Below, piece after piece: positions 9,811 through 17,606 of a stretch of DNA of 64,000 nucleotides. The DNA lies in assembly GCA_027485235.1 (NCBI GenBank), contig JAIXRJ010000042.1, forward strand, positions 17,806 to 81,805, given 5' to 3'. The position numbers and the translations under genes were made by a program. The notes under the pieces were generated by a model. That model had not been told where the DNA came from. It was given only the letters and a program-made list of their open reading frames with translations, and did not search any database. This stretch comes from Comamonadaceae bacterium. Its GTDB lineage: Bacteria; Pseudomonadota; Gammaproteobacteria; Burkholderiales; Burkholderiaceae_C. Each line of letters opens with the position of its first letter. Positions within the stretch are counted from its first letter, which is position 1.

Positions 9811-10077
9811 ATGAACGATTACTACTGGGACAAACTGGAGGAGCGTGCCCAAGCGTATTTGGCCAAGCCCACGCCCCCTGCGCCGAACTCGGTGCCATCC
9901 CCTTGCATGTCGCTGTGCTTGATGCACACTGACGCTGCTTGGTGTGAGGGGTGTTTGCGCACCCTGCCAGAAATAGGCGGTTGGAGCCGCGCCACTGCCG
10001 ATGAGCAGCACCAGGTGTGGGTGCAGATTCCAGAGCGTTTGAGAAATCGCCGCGCGCTTGAAAAATCCAAACGCTGA
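9811..10077 (+). CDS. DUF1289 domain protein
   Basis: An 88-residue protein whose middle carries the DUF1289 cysteine pattern: PCMSLCLMHTDAAWCEGCLRT at about 32-50, followed by the conserved EIGGWSRATADEQHQVW. The cysteines probably bind a metal. The family has no established function. It lies 34 bases after mvaB and 18 bases before a DsbA-fold isomerase gene, so it is probably read through from the same transcript. The ATG at 9811 is the first in frame after the mvaB stop. Confidence 0.85.
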   Translation: MNDYYWDKLEERAQAYLAKPTPPAPNSVPSPCMSLCLMHTDAAWCEGCLRTLPEIGGWSRATADEQHQVWVQIPERLRNRRALEKSKR

Positions 10078-10095
10078 ACCCCGGGCACTTGCGCC

Positions 10096-10734
10096 ATGAA
10101 AACCATTCACTTCTACCTCGACTTCATTTCGCCTTATGCCTGGCTGGCCTTTGATGCTTTGCCCCAAGCCTTGCAAGGCATCAGCCACCGGGTGGTGCAC
10201 AAACCGGTGGTTTTTGGTGCGATGCTCAAGCACCATGGGCAGCTCGGACCGGCAGAAATCCCGGCCAAGCGCGACTGGACCTACCGTCAGGTGCTGTGGC
10301 AGGCGCGGCAGCAGGGCACGCCTTTGCAGTTGCCGACCCTGCACCCCTTCAACCCGCTGGCCTTGTTGCGCCTGGCCACCGCGTGCGATGCCGATGGCCA
10401 GCCCAACCGCTATGTTTGCGAGCAGGTGTTTCGGCATGTCTGGTGTGCGGGCGAGGACGCGGCCGACCCGCAGCGCCTGGCGCAGTTGACAGCCCAGCTT
10501 GGGCCCGCCAGAGATGCGGCCAGCGCCGAAGTCAAGCAGGCCTTGCAGGCACACACCGACGAAGCGCTGGCGCTGGGCGTGTTTGGCGTGCCCAGCTTCC
10601 GGGTGGATGACAAATTGTTTTGGGGGCAAGACGCCTTGCCCATGTTGCGCGCTCACTTGCAGGGCGATACCTGGTTTGACGGACCCGATTGGCAGGCCCC
10701 GGCGCGCTGCGGGGTGGGTGTCAGGCGCGCATGA
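10096..10734 (+). CDS. 2-hydroxychromene-2-carboxylate isomerase-like DsbA-fold protein
   Basis: A 212-residue protein of the HCCA isomerase/DsbA-fold family (glutathione-dependent isomerases of aromatic breakdown). It begins with the typical TIHFYLDFISPYAWLAF, in which the serine replaces the cysteine of true disulfide oxidoreductases. Further family blocks are the PAKRDWTYRQ region near 55 and the cis-proline segment GVFGVPSFRVDDKLFWGQD near 160-178. No aromatic-degradation gene is adjacent, so the natural substrate is unknown. It is the last gene before a bidirectional terminator and probably ends the leucine-cluster transcript. Confidence 0.87.
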   Translation: MKTIHFYLDFISPYAWLAFDALPQALQGISHRVVHKPVVFGAMLKHHGQLGPAEIPAKRDWTYRQVLWQARQQGTPLQLPTLHPFNPLALLRLATACDADGQPNRYVCEQVFRHVWCAGEDAADPQRLAQLTAQLGPARDAASAEVKQALQAHTDEALALGVFGVPSFRVDDKLFWGQDALPMLRAHLQGDTWFDGPDWQAPARCGVGVRRA

Positions 10735-10753
10735 ACTAACCCGCCGCGCCCAT

Positions 10754-10790
10754 GAAAAAAACCCGATCGCATGACACGATCGGGTTTTTT
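10754..10790. terminator. Bidirectional rho-independent terminator
   Basis: An A-tract, then the stem ACCCGATCG, a 7-base loop and CGATCGGGT followed by a run of six T. Both ends have the required homopolymer, so it can stop the isomerase transcript from the left and the symporter transcript from the right. Confidence 0.9.
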
Positions 10791-10838
10791 GTGGGAAGGT
10801 CGTAAGTTGGCAAGTCCGGGCTTGCCAACATCGACCTT

Positions 10839-12953
10839 TTAGTGAGCAGCAGACCCTTGTGAGGTGGTGCCGTCAAAGCTGGGGAAACGGACGTTCTCGA
10901 CCATGTCCTGAACTTCTTGGTCGGGTTCTTTGGTCAGCAGCGACACGATGATGATCACCGCAAAGCCTACTGGCACACCAAAGATACCGGCCGAGATGGG
11001 GGCAATGTCCCACCAGGTGTTGGCCTTCAAGATTTCAGGCGTCAGCGAACCCTCATGGAACAAGCCGTACATCCAGGGATGGGTCTTGACCATGTAGTAG
11101 AAGGAGATGCCCAAACCAGCCACCATGCCCAGCGAGGCGCCCCATTTGTTGGCACGCTTCCAGAAGATGCCCAGGGTCAACGCAGGGAAGAAGGCCGCTG
11201 CTGCGAACGAGAAGGCTGCAGACACGAGGAACAAAATGTCGGCCATGCGCAGCGATGCGACATAAGCCGCAGCCAAGGCCACGAACACCAAGATCACTTT
11301 GGAGATCGCTACACGGCGGTTTGCTGAGGCGTTGGGGTCAACAATCTTGTAGTACACGTCGTGCGACAAGGCGTTGGCAATGGTCAGCAGCAAGCCGTCG
11401 GCTGTGGACAAGGCCGCAGCCAAACCACCCGCCGCCACCAAACCAGAAATCACGAAGGGCAAGCCGCCGATTTCAGGTGTGGCCAAGACCACAATGTCAC
11501 CGCCCAAACGGATCTCTGCCAACTGCAAAAGGCCATCTTTGTTGATGTCAGCCACCGCCATCAGCGTGGGGTCCACCACGTTCCAGCGTGCAATCCAATC
11601 CGGTAATTGATTGAACGGTGTACCGACCAGCAGCGTGTAGATGTCGAACTTGACCAACACCGCCAAAGCAGGCGCTGTGAAGTACAGCAAAGAGATGAAG
11701 AACAGCGACCAAGCCACCGACTCACGCGCTTCGCGCACCGAGGGCACGGTGTAGAAACGCATCAGGATGTGCGGCAAGGCAGCGGTACCGATCATCAAAC
11801 AGAAGACCAGCGCCAAGAAGTTCTTGCGGGCAACATCTCGGGCAGCGTCGTCTTTGCCAGGGAAAGGCTCAGCATGACGCAGGGGTGGTGCTGCGCGTGC
11901 CGTGTTGGTGGTGCGGGCTGCGGTGTAAGCCGTTTTGGCAGCTGCTTCATCCTTTGGCAAAGCGGCGACGGCAGCCTCAGCAGTTTTGATGTCTGCTGCG
12001 GGCGCGTTGGCGGCCTTCAGCTCTTCCAGCTTTTTGGTAGCGGCTTCTTTGTCGGCAGCCATGGCTGCTGGCACATCTTTCAGCTTTTCAGCGGCCGCAT
12101 CAGCACGTGCTTTGAAGATACCGCGAACTTCGAGCTCTTTGGGGTCTTTCAGCAGTTGCTCTTCTTTGGCGCTGACTTTCTCGAGCAAGTAGCCATAAGC
12201 CACTTGAGGCACAGGGTTGCTGGTGTGTTTCACCGACAACCAAACCACAGGGATCATGTACGCTACGATCAAGATCAGGTATTGCGCCACCTGGGTCCAG
12301 GTCACAGCGCGCATGCCGCCCAAGAACGAGCAGACCAAGATACCGGCCAAACCCACATAAACACCCACATCAAAGGACAGACCTGTCATGCGGGCGGTGA
12401 TCAAGCCCACGCCGAAGATCTGCGCCACCACGTAAACGAAGGACACCAAGATGGCGGCAAACACGCCAATCAGGCGAGCCATGTTGCCGCCGTAGCGAGC
12501 GCCCAGGAAGTCAGGGATGGTGAACTGGCCAAACTTACGCAGGTAAGGCGCCAAAAACAAGGCCACCAAACAGTAACCGCCCGTCCAGCCCAAGATGAAG
12601 GCCAAACCGCCGTAACCGGTCAGGTAAAGCGTACCGGCCATGCCGATGAAGGAGGCTGCCGACATCCAGTCAGAGCCGGTGGCCATGCCGTTGTACATGG
12701 CAGGCACACGGCGGCCGGCCACATAGTATTCGGCCGCATCGTTGGTCCGACTCATCACACCAATGCCTGCGTATAAGAGCACCGTGGCTGCCAGGAAGGC
12801 GTAGCCAATGTAATCTTTATGCATCCCCATTTGCTCAAGGATGGCGAGCACGATGACGAAAGCCGCAAAGCCAACGCCGTAGAAAAGGAAAACTTTGTTC
12901 AGAGACTTCTGAAACTGGCCTTGGGTTTGGCCTTCCCCTCCAAAAACGCTCAT
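10839..12953 (-). CDS. Sodium:solute symporter large subunit (ActP-like, VC2705 type)
   Basis: A 704-residue SSS-family permease with about 13 membrane segments, related to acetate permease ActP. Typical blocks are GWTGGYCLVALFLAPYLRKFG near 125 and the GLVAAGGLAAALSTADGLLLT Na+-site helix near 505. Between helices, residues about 258-370 form an Ala/Lys/Glu-rich soluble stretch of likely helical or coiled-coil nature that raises the length well above the roughly 550 residues of ActP. The small DUF4212 partner precedes it with a four-base overlap, as in the VC2705/VC2704 pairs. It probably takes up acetate or another short organic acid with Na+. Substrate is not provable from sequence. Confidence 0.9.
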   Translation of the reverse strand: MSVFGGEGQTQGQFQKSLNKVFLFYGVGFAAFVIVLAILEQMGMHKDYIGYAFLAATVLLYAGIGVMSRTNDAAEYYVAGRRVPAMYNGMATGSDWMSAASFIGMAGTLYLTGYGGLAFILGWTGGYCLVALFLAPYLRKFGQFTIPDFLGARYGGNMARLIGVFAAILVSFVYVVAQIFGVGLITARMTGLSFDVGVYVGLAGILVCSFLGGMRAVTWTQVAQYLILIVAYMIPVVWLSVKHTSNPVPQVAYGYLLEKVSAKEEQLLKDPKELEVRGIFKARADAAAEKLKDVPAAMAADKEAATKKLEELKAANAPAADIKTAEAAVAALPKDEAAAKTAYTAARTTNTARAAPPLRHAEPFPGKDDAARDVARKNFLALVFCLMIGTAALPHILMRFYTVPSVREARESVAWSLFFISLLYFTAPALAVLVKFDIYTLLVGTPFNQLPDWIARWNVVDPTLMAVADINKDGLLQLAEIRLGGDIVVLATPEIGGLPFVISGLVAAGGLAAALSTADGLLLTIANALSHDVYYKIVDPNASANRRVAISKVILVFVALAAAYVASLRMADILFLVSAAFSFAAAAFFPALTLGIFWKRANKWGASLGMVAGLGISFYYMVKTHPWMYGLFHEGSLTPEILKANTWWDIAPISAGIFGVPVGFAVIIIVSLLTKEPDQEVQDMVENVRFPSFDGTTSQGSAAH

Positions 12954-13213
12954 GCTTCTTCTCCTTCTGCCACGCCATATTCCTTGTCAAGGTTGTTCAT
13001 GTAACGTGCGTAGAACCAAATGATCAAGCAGTACACGATCAATGCGCCTTGGGCTGCGACCCAAAACGAGAACGGCCAGCCAAAAAAGTTGAACGTCAAA
13101 TCACGCGCGAAGAACAAAACTACAAAAGTGACAAAGAACCACAGGGCCAGCAACAGCCCCGTGATGCTTAAGTTTTTGCCCCAGTATTCTCGGTGCCTTG
13201 CAGTGAGCTGCAT
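12950..13213 (-). CDS. DUF4212 small subunit of sodium/solute symporter
   Basis: An 87-residue protein with two membrane helices (about 18-40 and 49-70) and the family block FARDLTFNFFGWPFSFWVAAQG in two pieces around the second helix. Proteins of this family are the small partner of VC2705-type symporters, and the four-base overlap with the large subunit fits. Two in-frame ATGs lie six bases apart; AAGGAG directly touches the first, so the second (13213) with a six-base spacing is the likely start. The upstream 130 bases up to the start region are AT-rich and would hold the promoter. Confidence 0.92.
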   Translation of the reverse strand: MQLTARHREYWGKNLSITGLLLALWFFVTFVVLFFARDLTFNFFGWPFSFWVAAQGALIVYCLIIWFYARYMNNLDKEYGVAEGEEA

Positions 13214-13293
13214 CGTCATCTCCTTCTTGTTAAAAAAATAAACTACCGACTGTCACATTTAAATTTCTCAACCAACACCTGCGGTTGTTGTAT

Positions 13294-13911
13294 TCACAAA
13301 GGCCTGTTTAATTTCAGCCCTGTGTCCCGCTCGAGTTGGGCGGCTACCTTGGGCTCAAAGCCATTTAAATGACGCATGACCTCCAGCGCTTTTTCGGGCT
13401 CACGCATCTCCACGTGAACCCGGGCCATTTGGTACCAGGCGTAAGGGCTCATGGATTGCAATTCGGTGTTGCGCTTGAAGGCCACCAAAGATTCTTCAAA
13501 TCGCCGTTGACGCACCAGCACCAAGCCGAGGCCATACCAAGCGCGGTCCATTTTTTCGTCAATTTGGAGGGCGGCGCTGAAAGCGTGTTCTGCTTCTTGG
13601 CTGCGTCCCAACTCCTCGGATACGAAGCCCACGTTGAAGTGCGCATTGGCGTTGGTTGGGGTGAGCGCCAAGGCGCGCTCAAAAAAACCCAGGGCCTGCA
13701 CCAAGTGGCGCTTGCTCAGTTCGTTGTAACCGAGGCTGTTGAGCGCTAAGACATCCTGTGGGTTGATGTCGAGGATGTCTTGGAAAACTGCATGGGCTTG
13801 CGTGCGCAGGCCAAACACCAAAAGAACCTTGGCCTTGAACCGCAACCACAGGCACTTGCTGCGCAGGGAGGAGTCAAGCTTGGCGGGGGCCACATGGATG
13901 TTCACTGGCAT
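13294..13911 (-). CDS. Tetratricopeptide-repeat protein
   Basis: A 205-residue protein made largely of four TPR units (about residues 52-188), with consensus turns such as ALNSLGYNELSKRHLVQALGF and AHFNVGFVSEELGRSQEAEHAF split over repeats two and three. It has no signal peptide, so it should be cytosolic, although a short hydrophobic stretch near residue 28 may associate with the membrane. It overlaps by ten bases the end of a two-helix membrane protein gene upstream, so the pair may act together, for example as a membrane-linked scaffold. No substrate or partner can be named. Confidence 0.8.
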   Translation of the reverse strand: MPVNIHVAPAKLDSSLRSKCLWLRFKAKVLLVFGLRTQAHAVFQDILDINPQDVLALNSLGYNELSKRHLVQALGFFERALALTPTNANAHFNVGFVSEELGRSQEAEHAFSAALQIDEKMDRAWYGLGLVLVRQRRFEESLVAFKRNTELQSMSPYAWYQMARVHVEMREPEKALEVMRHLNGFEPKVAAQLERDTGLKLNRPL

Positions 13912-14198
13912 GCGGCCACTCCCAGCTCAAGGCAAGTCTCGATTTTCAACTGCACCACCACCACCCACGCAATGAGCAACCAGCTGCTGGTGGCCAGTGG
14001 GATGTGTTGGTCGAGGATGAGTTTAGGGCTGATTTTCCGTGTGATCCAAAGCGCAGGTTTGGACGCCACATCCAGCAATTGCCAAAAGACATTGTTGTCA
14101 CGGTTGGACCCCGCCAGCAGTCCCAGCAGGAAACGCCCAACGATGAACATCAGAGAAAGTTCAATCAGACTTTTGGCGATGACAATGGCAAGCAACAT
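13902..14198 (-). CDS. Small membrane protein, unknown function
   Basis: A 98-residue protein with a hydrophobic helix at residues 1-29 and another at about 66-88, separated by a basic/polar segment. I do not recognise a named family. It precedes the TPR protein and overlaps its start by ten bases, which argues for translational coupling and a real gene. An FNR-type palindrome sits 10 bases upstream of the start codon, so oxygen-dependent control is possible, although that distance would place the site inside the core promoter or leader and might cause repression. Confidence 0.65.
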   Translation of the reverse strand: MLLAIVIAKSLIELSLMFIVGRFLLGLLAGSNRDNNVFWQLLDVASKPALWITRKISPKLILDQHIPLATSSWLLIAWVVVVQLKIETCLELGVAACQ

Positions 14199-14207
14199 GG
14201 TGAGTTA

Positions 14208-14221
14208 TTGACGTAGATCAA
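14208..14221. promoter_or_regulatory. FNR/Anr-type binding site
   Basis: The sequence TTGACGTAGATCAA matches the FNR/Anr consensus TTGAT-N4-ATCAA in nine of ten defined positions and forms the expected dyad. It lies 10 bases upstream of the minus-strand membrane-protein gene and 100 bases before a plus-strand terminator hairpin. Binding is inferred from match quality only. Confidence 0.6.
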
Positions 14222-14689
14222 GAAACTTTTGAAATTCTATGAATTGGCTTGTTGTCCACCTAATCGCACTTAATCCCTTTTTAAAAATGAGTAATTAAAC
14301 TTTTTGAGGGATTCTACGGCCGCTTCACTCGGAGAAGCGGATTTTTCTGACTGCTGACTTACATTTTAGGGGGGTCTGCGGCTTTTGGCGTGGTCTCGAT
14401 TCAAGGGAAAACACCGATGAAAAAAATGAAGCCATTTCCTGCGGTTGACACAGGATCAAGACGTGCAGGTGGCCGTAATGAAACATGCTCAGTCTGTTGG
14501 TTCATGCAGACAGACCGAGCATTGTTGTCGACATGGGTCTGAGCGACGGCACACCCTTAAGACGGTTTTTCGCGCCGAACCAATCGCATTGACCGTCACC
14601 AATGGGTCAAGTTGGAAAGAGCAGTTGTGTTGTCTGCTGGTGTGCCGTAGTACCGATGCTGTGCTCCCGTACACGCCAGCGGCAGGGGA
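14222..14689. other. Spacer without a convincing gene
   Basis: About 470 bases with no open frame that looks like protein. It contains a plus-strand hairpin with T-tract (14320-14347) and AT-rich sequence on the left. A short plus-strand frame near 14487-14590 (reading MLSLLVHADRPSIVVDMG) faintly resembles a receiver-domain fragment, which might be the relic of a regulator; this is too short to call. The FNR-type site at its left edge and the hairpin together could frame a small RNA. Confidence 0.4.
14320..14347 (+). terminator. Rho-independent terminator-like hairpin
   Basis: Stem CCGCTTC / GAAGCGG with a seven-base loop, followed by ATTTTTC. No plus-strand gene ends nearby, so it may terminate an unannotated short transcript starting after the FNR-type site at 14208. 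Confidence 0.6.
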
Positions 14690-14938
14690 TCAATCTTTGG
14701 GTACAGGCCTGCCTGAAGCGGCCTCTAGGGCTTCCCAGCGGTTCATGAGGAAGGCAAAAACGACGATGATGAACAAAAACACGAGGATGGAACCTTGTGC
14801 GGCCATCCAAAAATACAAAGGCCAACCCCAAACAATCACAGACAAATCACGCGCAAAAAAGCTGGGGCCAAAACTGATCAGCAGCCAGAACAGCAAAAGG
14901 ACGGTGGTCAAAATGCGTTTCTTGTGAATGAAAGCCAT
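14690..14938 (-). CDS. Orphan DUF4212-like symporter small subunit
   Basis: An 82-residue protein with two membrane helices (about 9-29 and 42-66) and the DUF4212 core FARDLSVIVWGWPLYFWMAAQG in two parts, clearly paralogous to the small subunit at 12950-13213. No large symporter gene follows it; the next sequence downstream is the non-coding spacer. It may serve the nearby symporter as an alternative small subunit, or be a remnant of a second transporter. It is divergent from the MFS permease gene that starts at 15409. Confidence 0.75.
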   Translation of the reverse strand: MAFIHKKRILTTVLLLFWLLISFGPSFFARDLSVIVWGWPLYFWMAAQGSILVFLFIIVVFAFLMNRWEALEAASGRPVPKD

Positions 14939-15242
14939 GACATCAGTTCGCGTTAATTGATGACGCCATCTTCATCAGACCACTGAACCGACGATGCAGC
15001 CGTGCCTCACACCCGCGTTCAGGGTGTGCCAACGCTGACGCTTATTTTCAATGCGCCATTCACACCCAGTGGCACTGCCCAAGATGGTGACGTCAAAGCT
15101 GTTCTTGTCCATGCCGGTGTTCTTCTGGTTAATTCAGATTTCAAGGCGAATGTGCTCGAACGACCGACTTTACTGGATGAAGAGTGGGGTTTGAGAGCGG
15201 ATTTGGTAATAAACCGGATCCTGAGGGAACCATCAGTACAGG

Positions 15243-15303
15243 GTATTTACCCTTGGAATCAGAAGTTTTATTGCAATGTGGAAAAAATACCAAGGGTAAA
15301 TAC
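15243..15303. promoter_or_regulatory. Perfect 14-bp inverted repeat upstream of the MFS permease
   Basis: GTATTTACCCTTGG at 15243-15256 is repeated inverted as CCAAGGGTAAATAC at 15290-15303, with 33 bases between. The left arm is embedded in a local near-palindrome GGGTATTTACCC. It could be a pair of operator half-sites spaced by about four and a half helical turns, or a long stem in the leader RNA. Confidence 0.6.
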
Positions 15304-15370
15304 TGGGTATGTAAGCCCATGTTGGTTGCTAGTCAGACAGGGGAAAGTGCAACCAACAAGAATCAGAACA

Positions 15371-15396
15371 AGTCTCCGTGTCGGAGACTCTTTTTT
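15371..15396 (+). terminator. Terminator-like hairpin overlapping the permease leader
   Basis: Stem AGTCTCCG / CGGAGACT with a three-base loop and CTTTTTT directly after. The GGAG ribosome site of the MFS gene follows at once (15397-15400). Its place, inside the leader of the gene, points to attenuation or to termination of an upstream short RNA. Confidence 0.75.
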
Positions 15397-15408
15397 GGAG
15401 ACAGCTTT

Positions 15409-17169
15409 ATGGCAACAACAGCAGCCCGCCCGATGTCGGCGGAAGAGAAGAAGGTCATTTTTGCCTCTTCTCTGGGTACCGTTTTTGAATGGTATGACTT
15501 TTATTTGTACGGTTCATTGGCCGCCATCATCGCCAAGCAATTCTTCAGCGGCTTGGATGAAGGTTCTGCCTTCATTTTTGCCCTGCTGGCCTTTGCTGCC
15601 GGCTTCATCGTGCGTCCTTTCGGTGCGATTTTCTTCGGCCGCCTGGGCGACATGATCGGTCGCAAGTACACCTTCCTGGTGACCATCCTGATCATGGGTG
15701 TGGCCACCTTCATCGTGGGCATCTTGCCCAACTACGCCAGCATCGGCGTGGCCGCTCCCGTCATCCTGATCGGCCTGCGTTTGCTGCAAGGCTTGGCTTT
15801 GGGAGGTGAATACGGTGGTGCTGCCACTTATGTGGCCGAGCATGCCCCCATGGGCAAGCGCGGTGCCTACACCGCCTGGATCCAGACCACCGCCACTTTG
15901 GGCTTGTTCCTGTCGCTGATGGTGATTTTGGCCACACGGACCATCGTCGGTGAAGAAGCTTTCGCCGACTGGGGCTGGCGCGTGCCGTTCCTGGTTTCGA
16001 TCTTGCTGTTGGCGATCTCGGTCTACATCCGTTTGAGCATGAACGAATCGCCTGCTTTCGTGAAAATGAAATCCGAAGGCAAGACTTCCAAGAACCCCTT
16101 GTCCGAATCTTTCGGCCAGTGGAAAAACCTGAAGATCGTGATCTTGGCCTTGTTCGGCTTGGTCATGGGTCAAGCGGTGGTTTGGTATTCCGGTCAGTTC
16201 TATGCCTTGTTCTTCTTGACACAAGCGTTGAAGGTCGATGGCGCCACCGCCAACATCATGGTCGCGATCTCCTTGATCATCGGCACACCGTTCTTCGTGA
16301 TCTTCGGCACTTTGTCTGACAAGATTGGCCGAAAGCCAATCATCTTGGCCGGTTGCTTGTTGGCCGTGGTCACTTACTTCCCGGTTTTCGAAGCGTTGAC
16401 CAAAGCGGCCAACCCTGACCTGTACGCTGCTCAGCAGTCGGCCAAGGTGACCGTGACGGCCGACCCGGCCGAGTGCTCGTTCCAGTTCAACCCCACAGGC
16501 ACCAAGAAGTTCACTTCTTCTTGTGACATTGCCAAACAGCGTTTGGCTGGTGCTTCCGTGTCCTACGAAAACATTGCAGCGCCTGCGGGCACCCCTGCTG
16601 TGATCAAAGTGGGCGAAACCGTGGTGAACGTCAAGTACTCCGCTGAAGACATTGCAGCAGCCAAGGCCAAGGCCGAGGAAAAGCTGGCCGCTCTGAATGC
16701 GGTAGAACCCAAAGACGCCAAGGCCATCGAAGCTGCGACCAAGTCTGTCAAAGACCTGAGCAACGAGAAGACTGCGGGTGCAACCATGTTGGCTTCCAAC
16801 TTGGGCGCTGCCTTGAAGGCCGCTGGCTACCCTGCCAAAGCCGACATGGCCAAGTTCGACAAAGTGACTGTGGTCATCATCCTCTCCTACTTGGTGTTGT
16901 TGGTGACCATGGTGTACGGTCCTATCGCCGCCATGCTGGTGGAGATGTTCCCCACCCGCATCCGTTACACATCGATGTCCTTGCCCTACCACATTGGTAA
17001 CGGCTGGTTCGGTGGTTTGATGCCCACAACCGCGTTTGCGATCGTGGCCCAGACCGGCAACATGTACAACGGCTTGTGGTACCCGATCATCATCGCCGGT
17101 GCCACGGTGGTCATTGGTGGCTTGTTCATCAAGGAAACCAAAGACGTGGACATCTACGCAAACGACTGA
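15409..17169 (+). CDS. MFS transporter, metabolite:H+ symporter (MHS) type
   Basis: A 586-residue permease starting after GGAG. The N-terminal TVFEWYDFYLYG, the loop FFGRLGDMIGRKYTFL and the RLLQGLALGGEYGGAATYVAEHAP block (split around residues 115-145) are diagnostic for the MHS group (ShiA/ProP/KgtP relatives). Twelve membrane helices are present, but residues about 335-485 form a soluble insertion, Ala/Lys-rich with two cysteines (AECSFQFN and SSCDIAKQ), between helices 10 and 11. Substrate is probably an organic acid or osmolyte. The long leader with an inverted repeat and a terminator-like hairpin suggests tight regulation. Confidence 0.9.
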   Translation: MATTAARPMSAEEKKVIFASSLGTVFEWYDFYLYGSLAAIIAKQFFSGLDEGSAFIFALLAFAAGFIVRPFGAIFFGRLGDMIGRKYTFLVTILIMGVATFIVGILPNYASIGVAAPVILIGLRLLQGLALGGEYGGAATYVAEHAPMGKRGAYTAWIQTTATLGLFLSLMVILATRTIVGEEAFADWGWRVPFLVSILLLAISVYIRLSMNESPAFVKMKSEGKTSKNPLSESFGQWKNLKIVILALFGLVMGQAVVWYSGQFYALFFLTQALKVDGATANIMVAISLIIGTPFFVIFGTLSDKIGRKPIILAGCLLAVVTYFPVFEALTKAANPDLYAAQQSAKVTVTADPAECSFQFNPTGTKKFTSSCDIAKQRLAGASVSYENIAAPAGTPAVIKVGETVVNVKYSAEDIAAAKAKAEEKLAALNAVEPKDAKAIEAATKSVKDLSNEKTAGATMLASNLGAALKAAGYPAKADMAKFDKVTVVIILSYLVLLVTMVYGPIAAMLVEMFPTRIRYTSMSLPYHIGNGWFGGLMPTTAFAIVAQTGNMYNGLWYPIIIAGATVVIGGLFIKETKDVDIYAND

Positions 17170-17211
17170 TCTGTTTTGTAAGCATCCCGGGGTGACTCGG
17201 GTGCTAAATTC

Positions 17212-17241
17212 AAGGCCTTCCCTCAGTGGAGGGCCTTTTTC
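17212..17241 (+). terminator. Rho-independent terminator of the MFS gene
   Basis: A ten-pair stem beginning AAGGCCTTCC and closing GGAGGGCCTT around a six-base loop, then TTT. It lies 43 bases after the permease stop. Confidence 0.85.
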
Positions 17242-17258
17242 ATTATTGGAGATGAATC

Positions 17259-17471
17259 ATGTGGAAAATTTTTGTGGGATTTGTGATTTTTGCTGCCTTG
17301 GCCTTGTACGTGATCAACAAAGGTGGTGACAGCTTGGACATGAGCGGAGAAAAACACGGCGCTGACGCCGTGCATGTGGAACCCGCCAAGGCCGATGCAC
17401 CTGCCGCAGCCCCCGCCTCCGCAGCCCCTGCTGCTGCACCACTACCAGCACCAGCACCAGCCGCCAAGTAA
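17259..17471 (+). CDS. Small single-span membrane protein with Ala/Pro-rich tail
   Basis: A 70-residue protein: an N-terminal hydrophobic helix (residues 3-20), a short acidic middle with the two sequences GGDSLDMSGEKHG and VHVEPAKAD, then a low-complexity Ala/Pro tail. TTGGAG lies 8 bases before the ATG and a strong terminator follows, so it is a free-standing gene. I know no function. The topology (short cytoplasmic N-terminus, periplasmic tail) is a guess from the charges. Confidence 0.65.
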   Translation: MWKIFVGFVIFAALALYVINKGGDSLDMSGEKHGADAVHVEPAKADAPAAAPASAAPAAAPLPAPAPAAK

Positions 17472-17514
17472 GCGCCACGGCTGTCCAAGGGTTTCTGCCC
17501 TTGAGCGCACTCCG

Positions 17515-17541
17515 AAGCCACGCTGTTGCGTGGCTTTTCTT
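17515..17541 (+). terminator. Rho-independent terminator
   Basis: Stem AAGCCACGC / GCGTGGCTT with a TGTT loop and TTCTTTT following, 44 bases after the small membrane protein gene and just upstream of uvrA. Confidence 0.88.
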
Positions 17542-17606
17542 TTGCCCGCCAGTGTTGTCATGCTCTGCGCCCTAGAATGTTTGGCCTCCACCCCCAAAAG
17601 CCCAGC

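Larger units (their letters stand above)
14939..15408. other. Long divergent spacer and leader of the MFS gene
   Basis: A 470-base region between the divergent DUF4212-like gene and the MFS permease. The only open frames are short and not protein-like. It holds a perfect 14-base inverted repeat (15243-15256 and 15290-15303) and a terminator-like hairpin directly before the ribosome site of the permease (15371-15396). This suggests a regulated promoter plus a long 5' leader with possible attenuation. No known riboswitch fold is recognised. Confidence 0.6.

Noticed and set aside
14487..14594. Short receiver-like frame (VVDMGLSDGTP)
   Set aside because: Only about 35 residues, with no helix-turn-helix or start context; may be a relic but cannot be called a gene.
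15184..15408. N-terminal extension of the MFS permease frame
   Set aside because: The extension crosses the terminator-like hairpin and has no family resemblance; GGAG before the ATG at 15409 fits much better.
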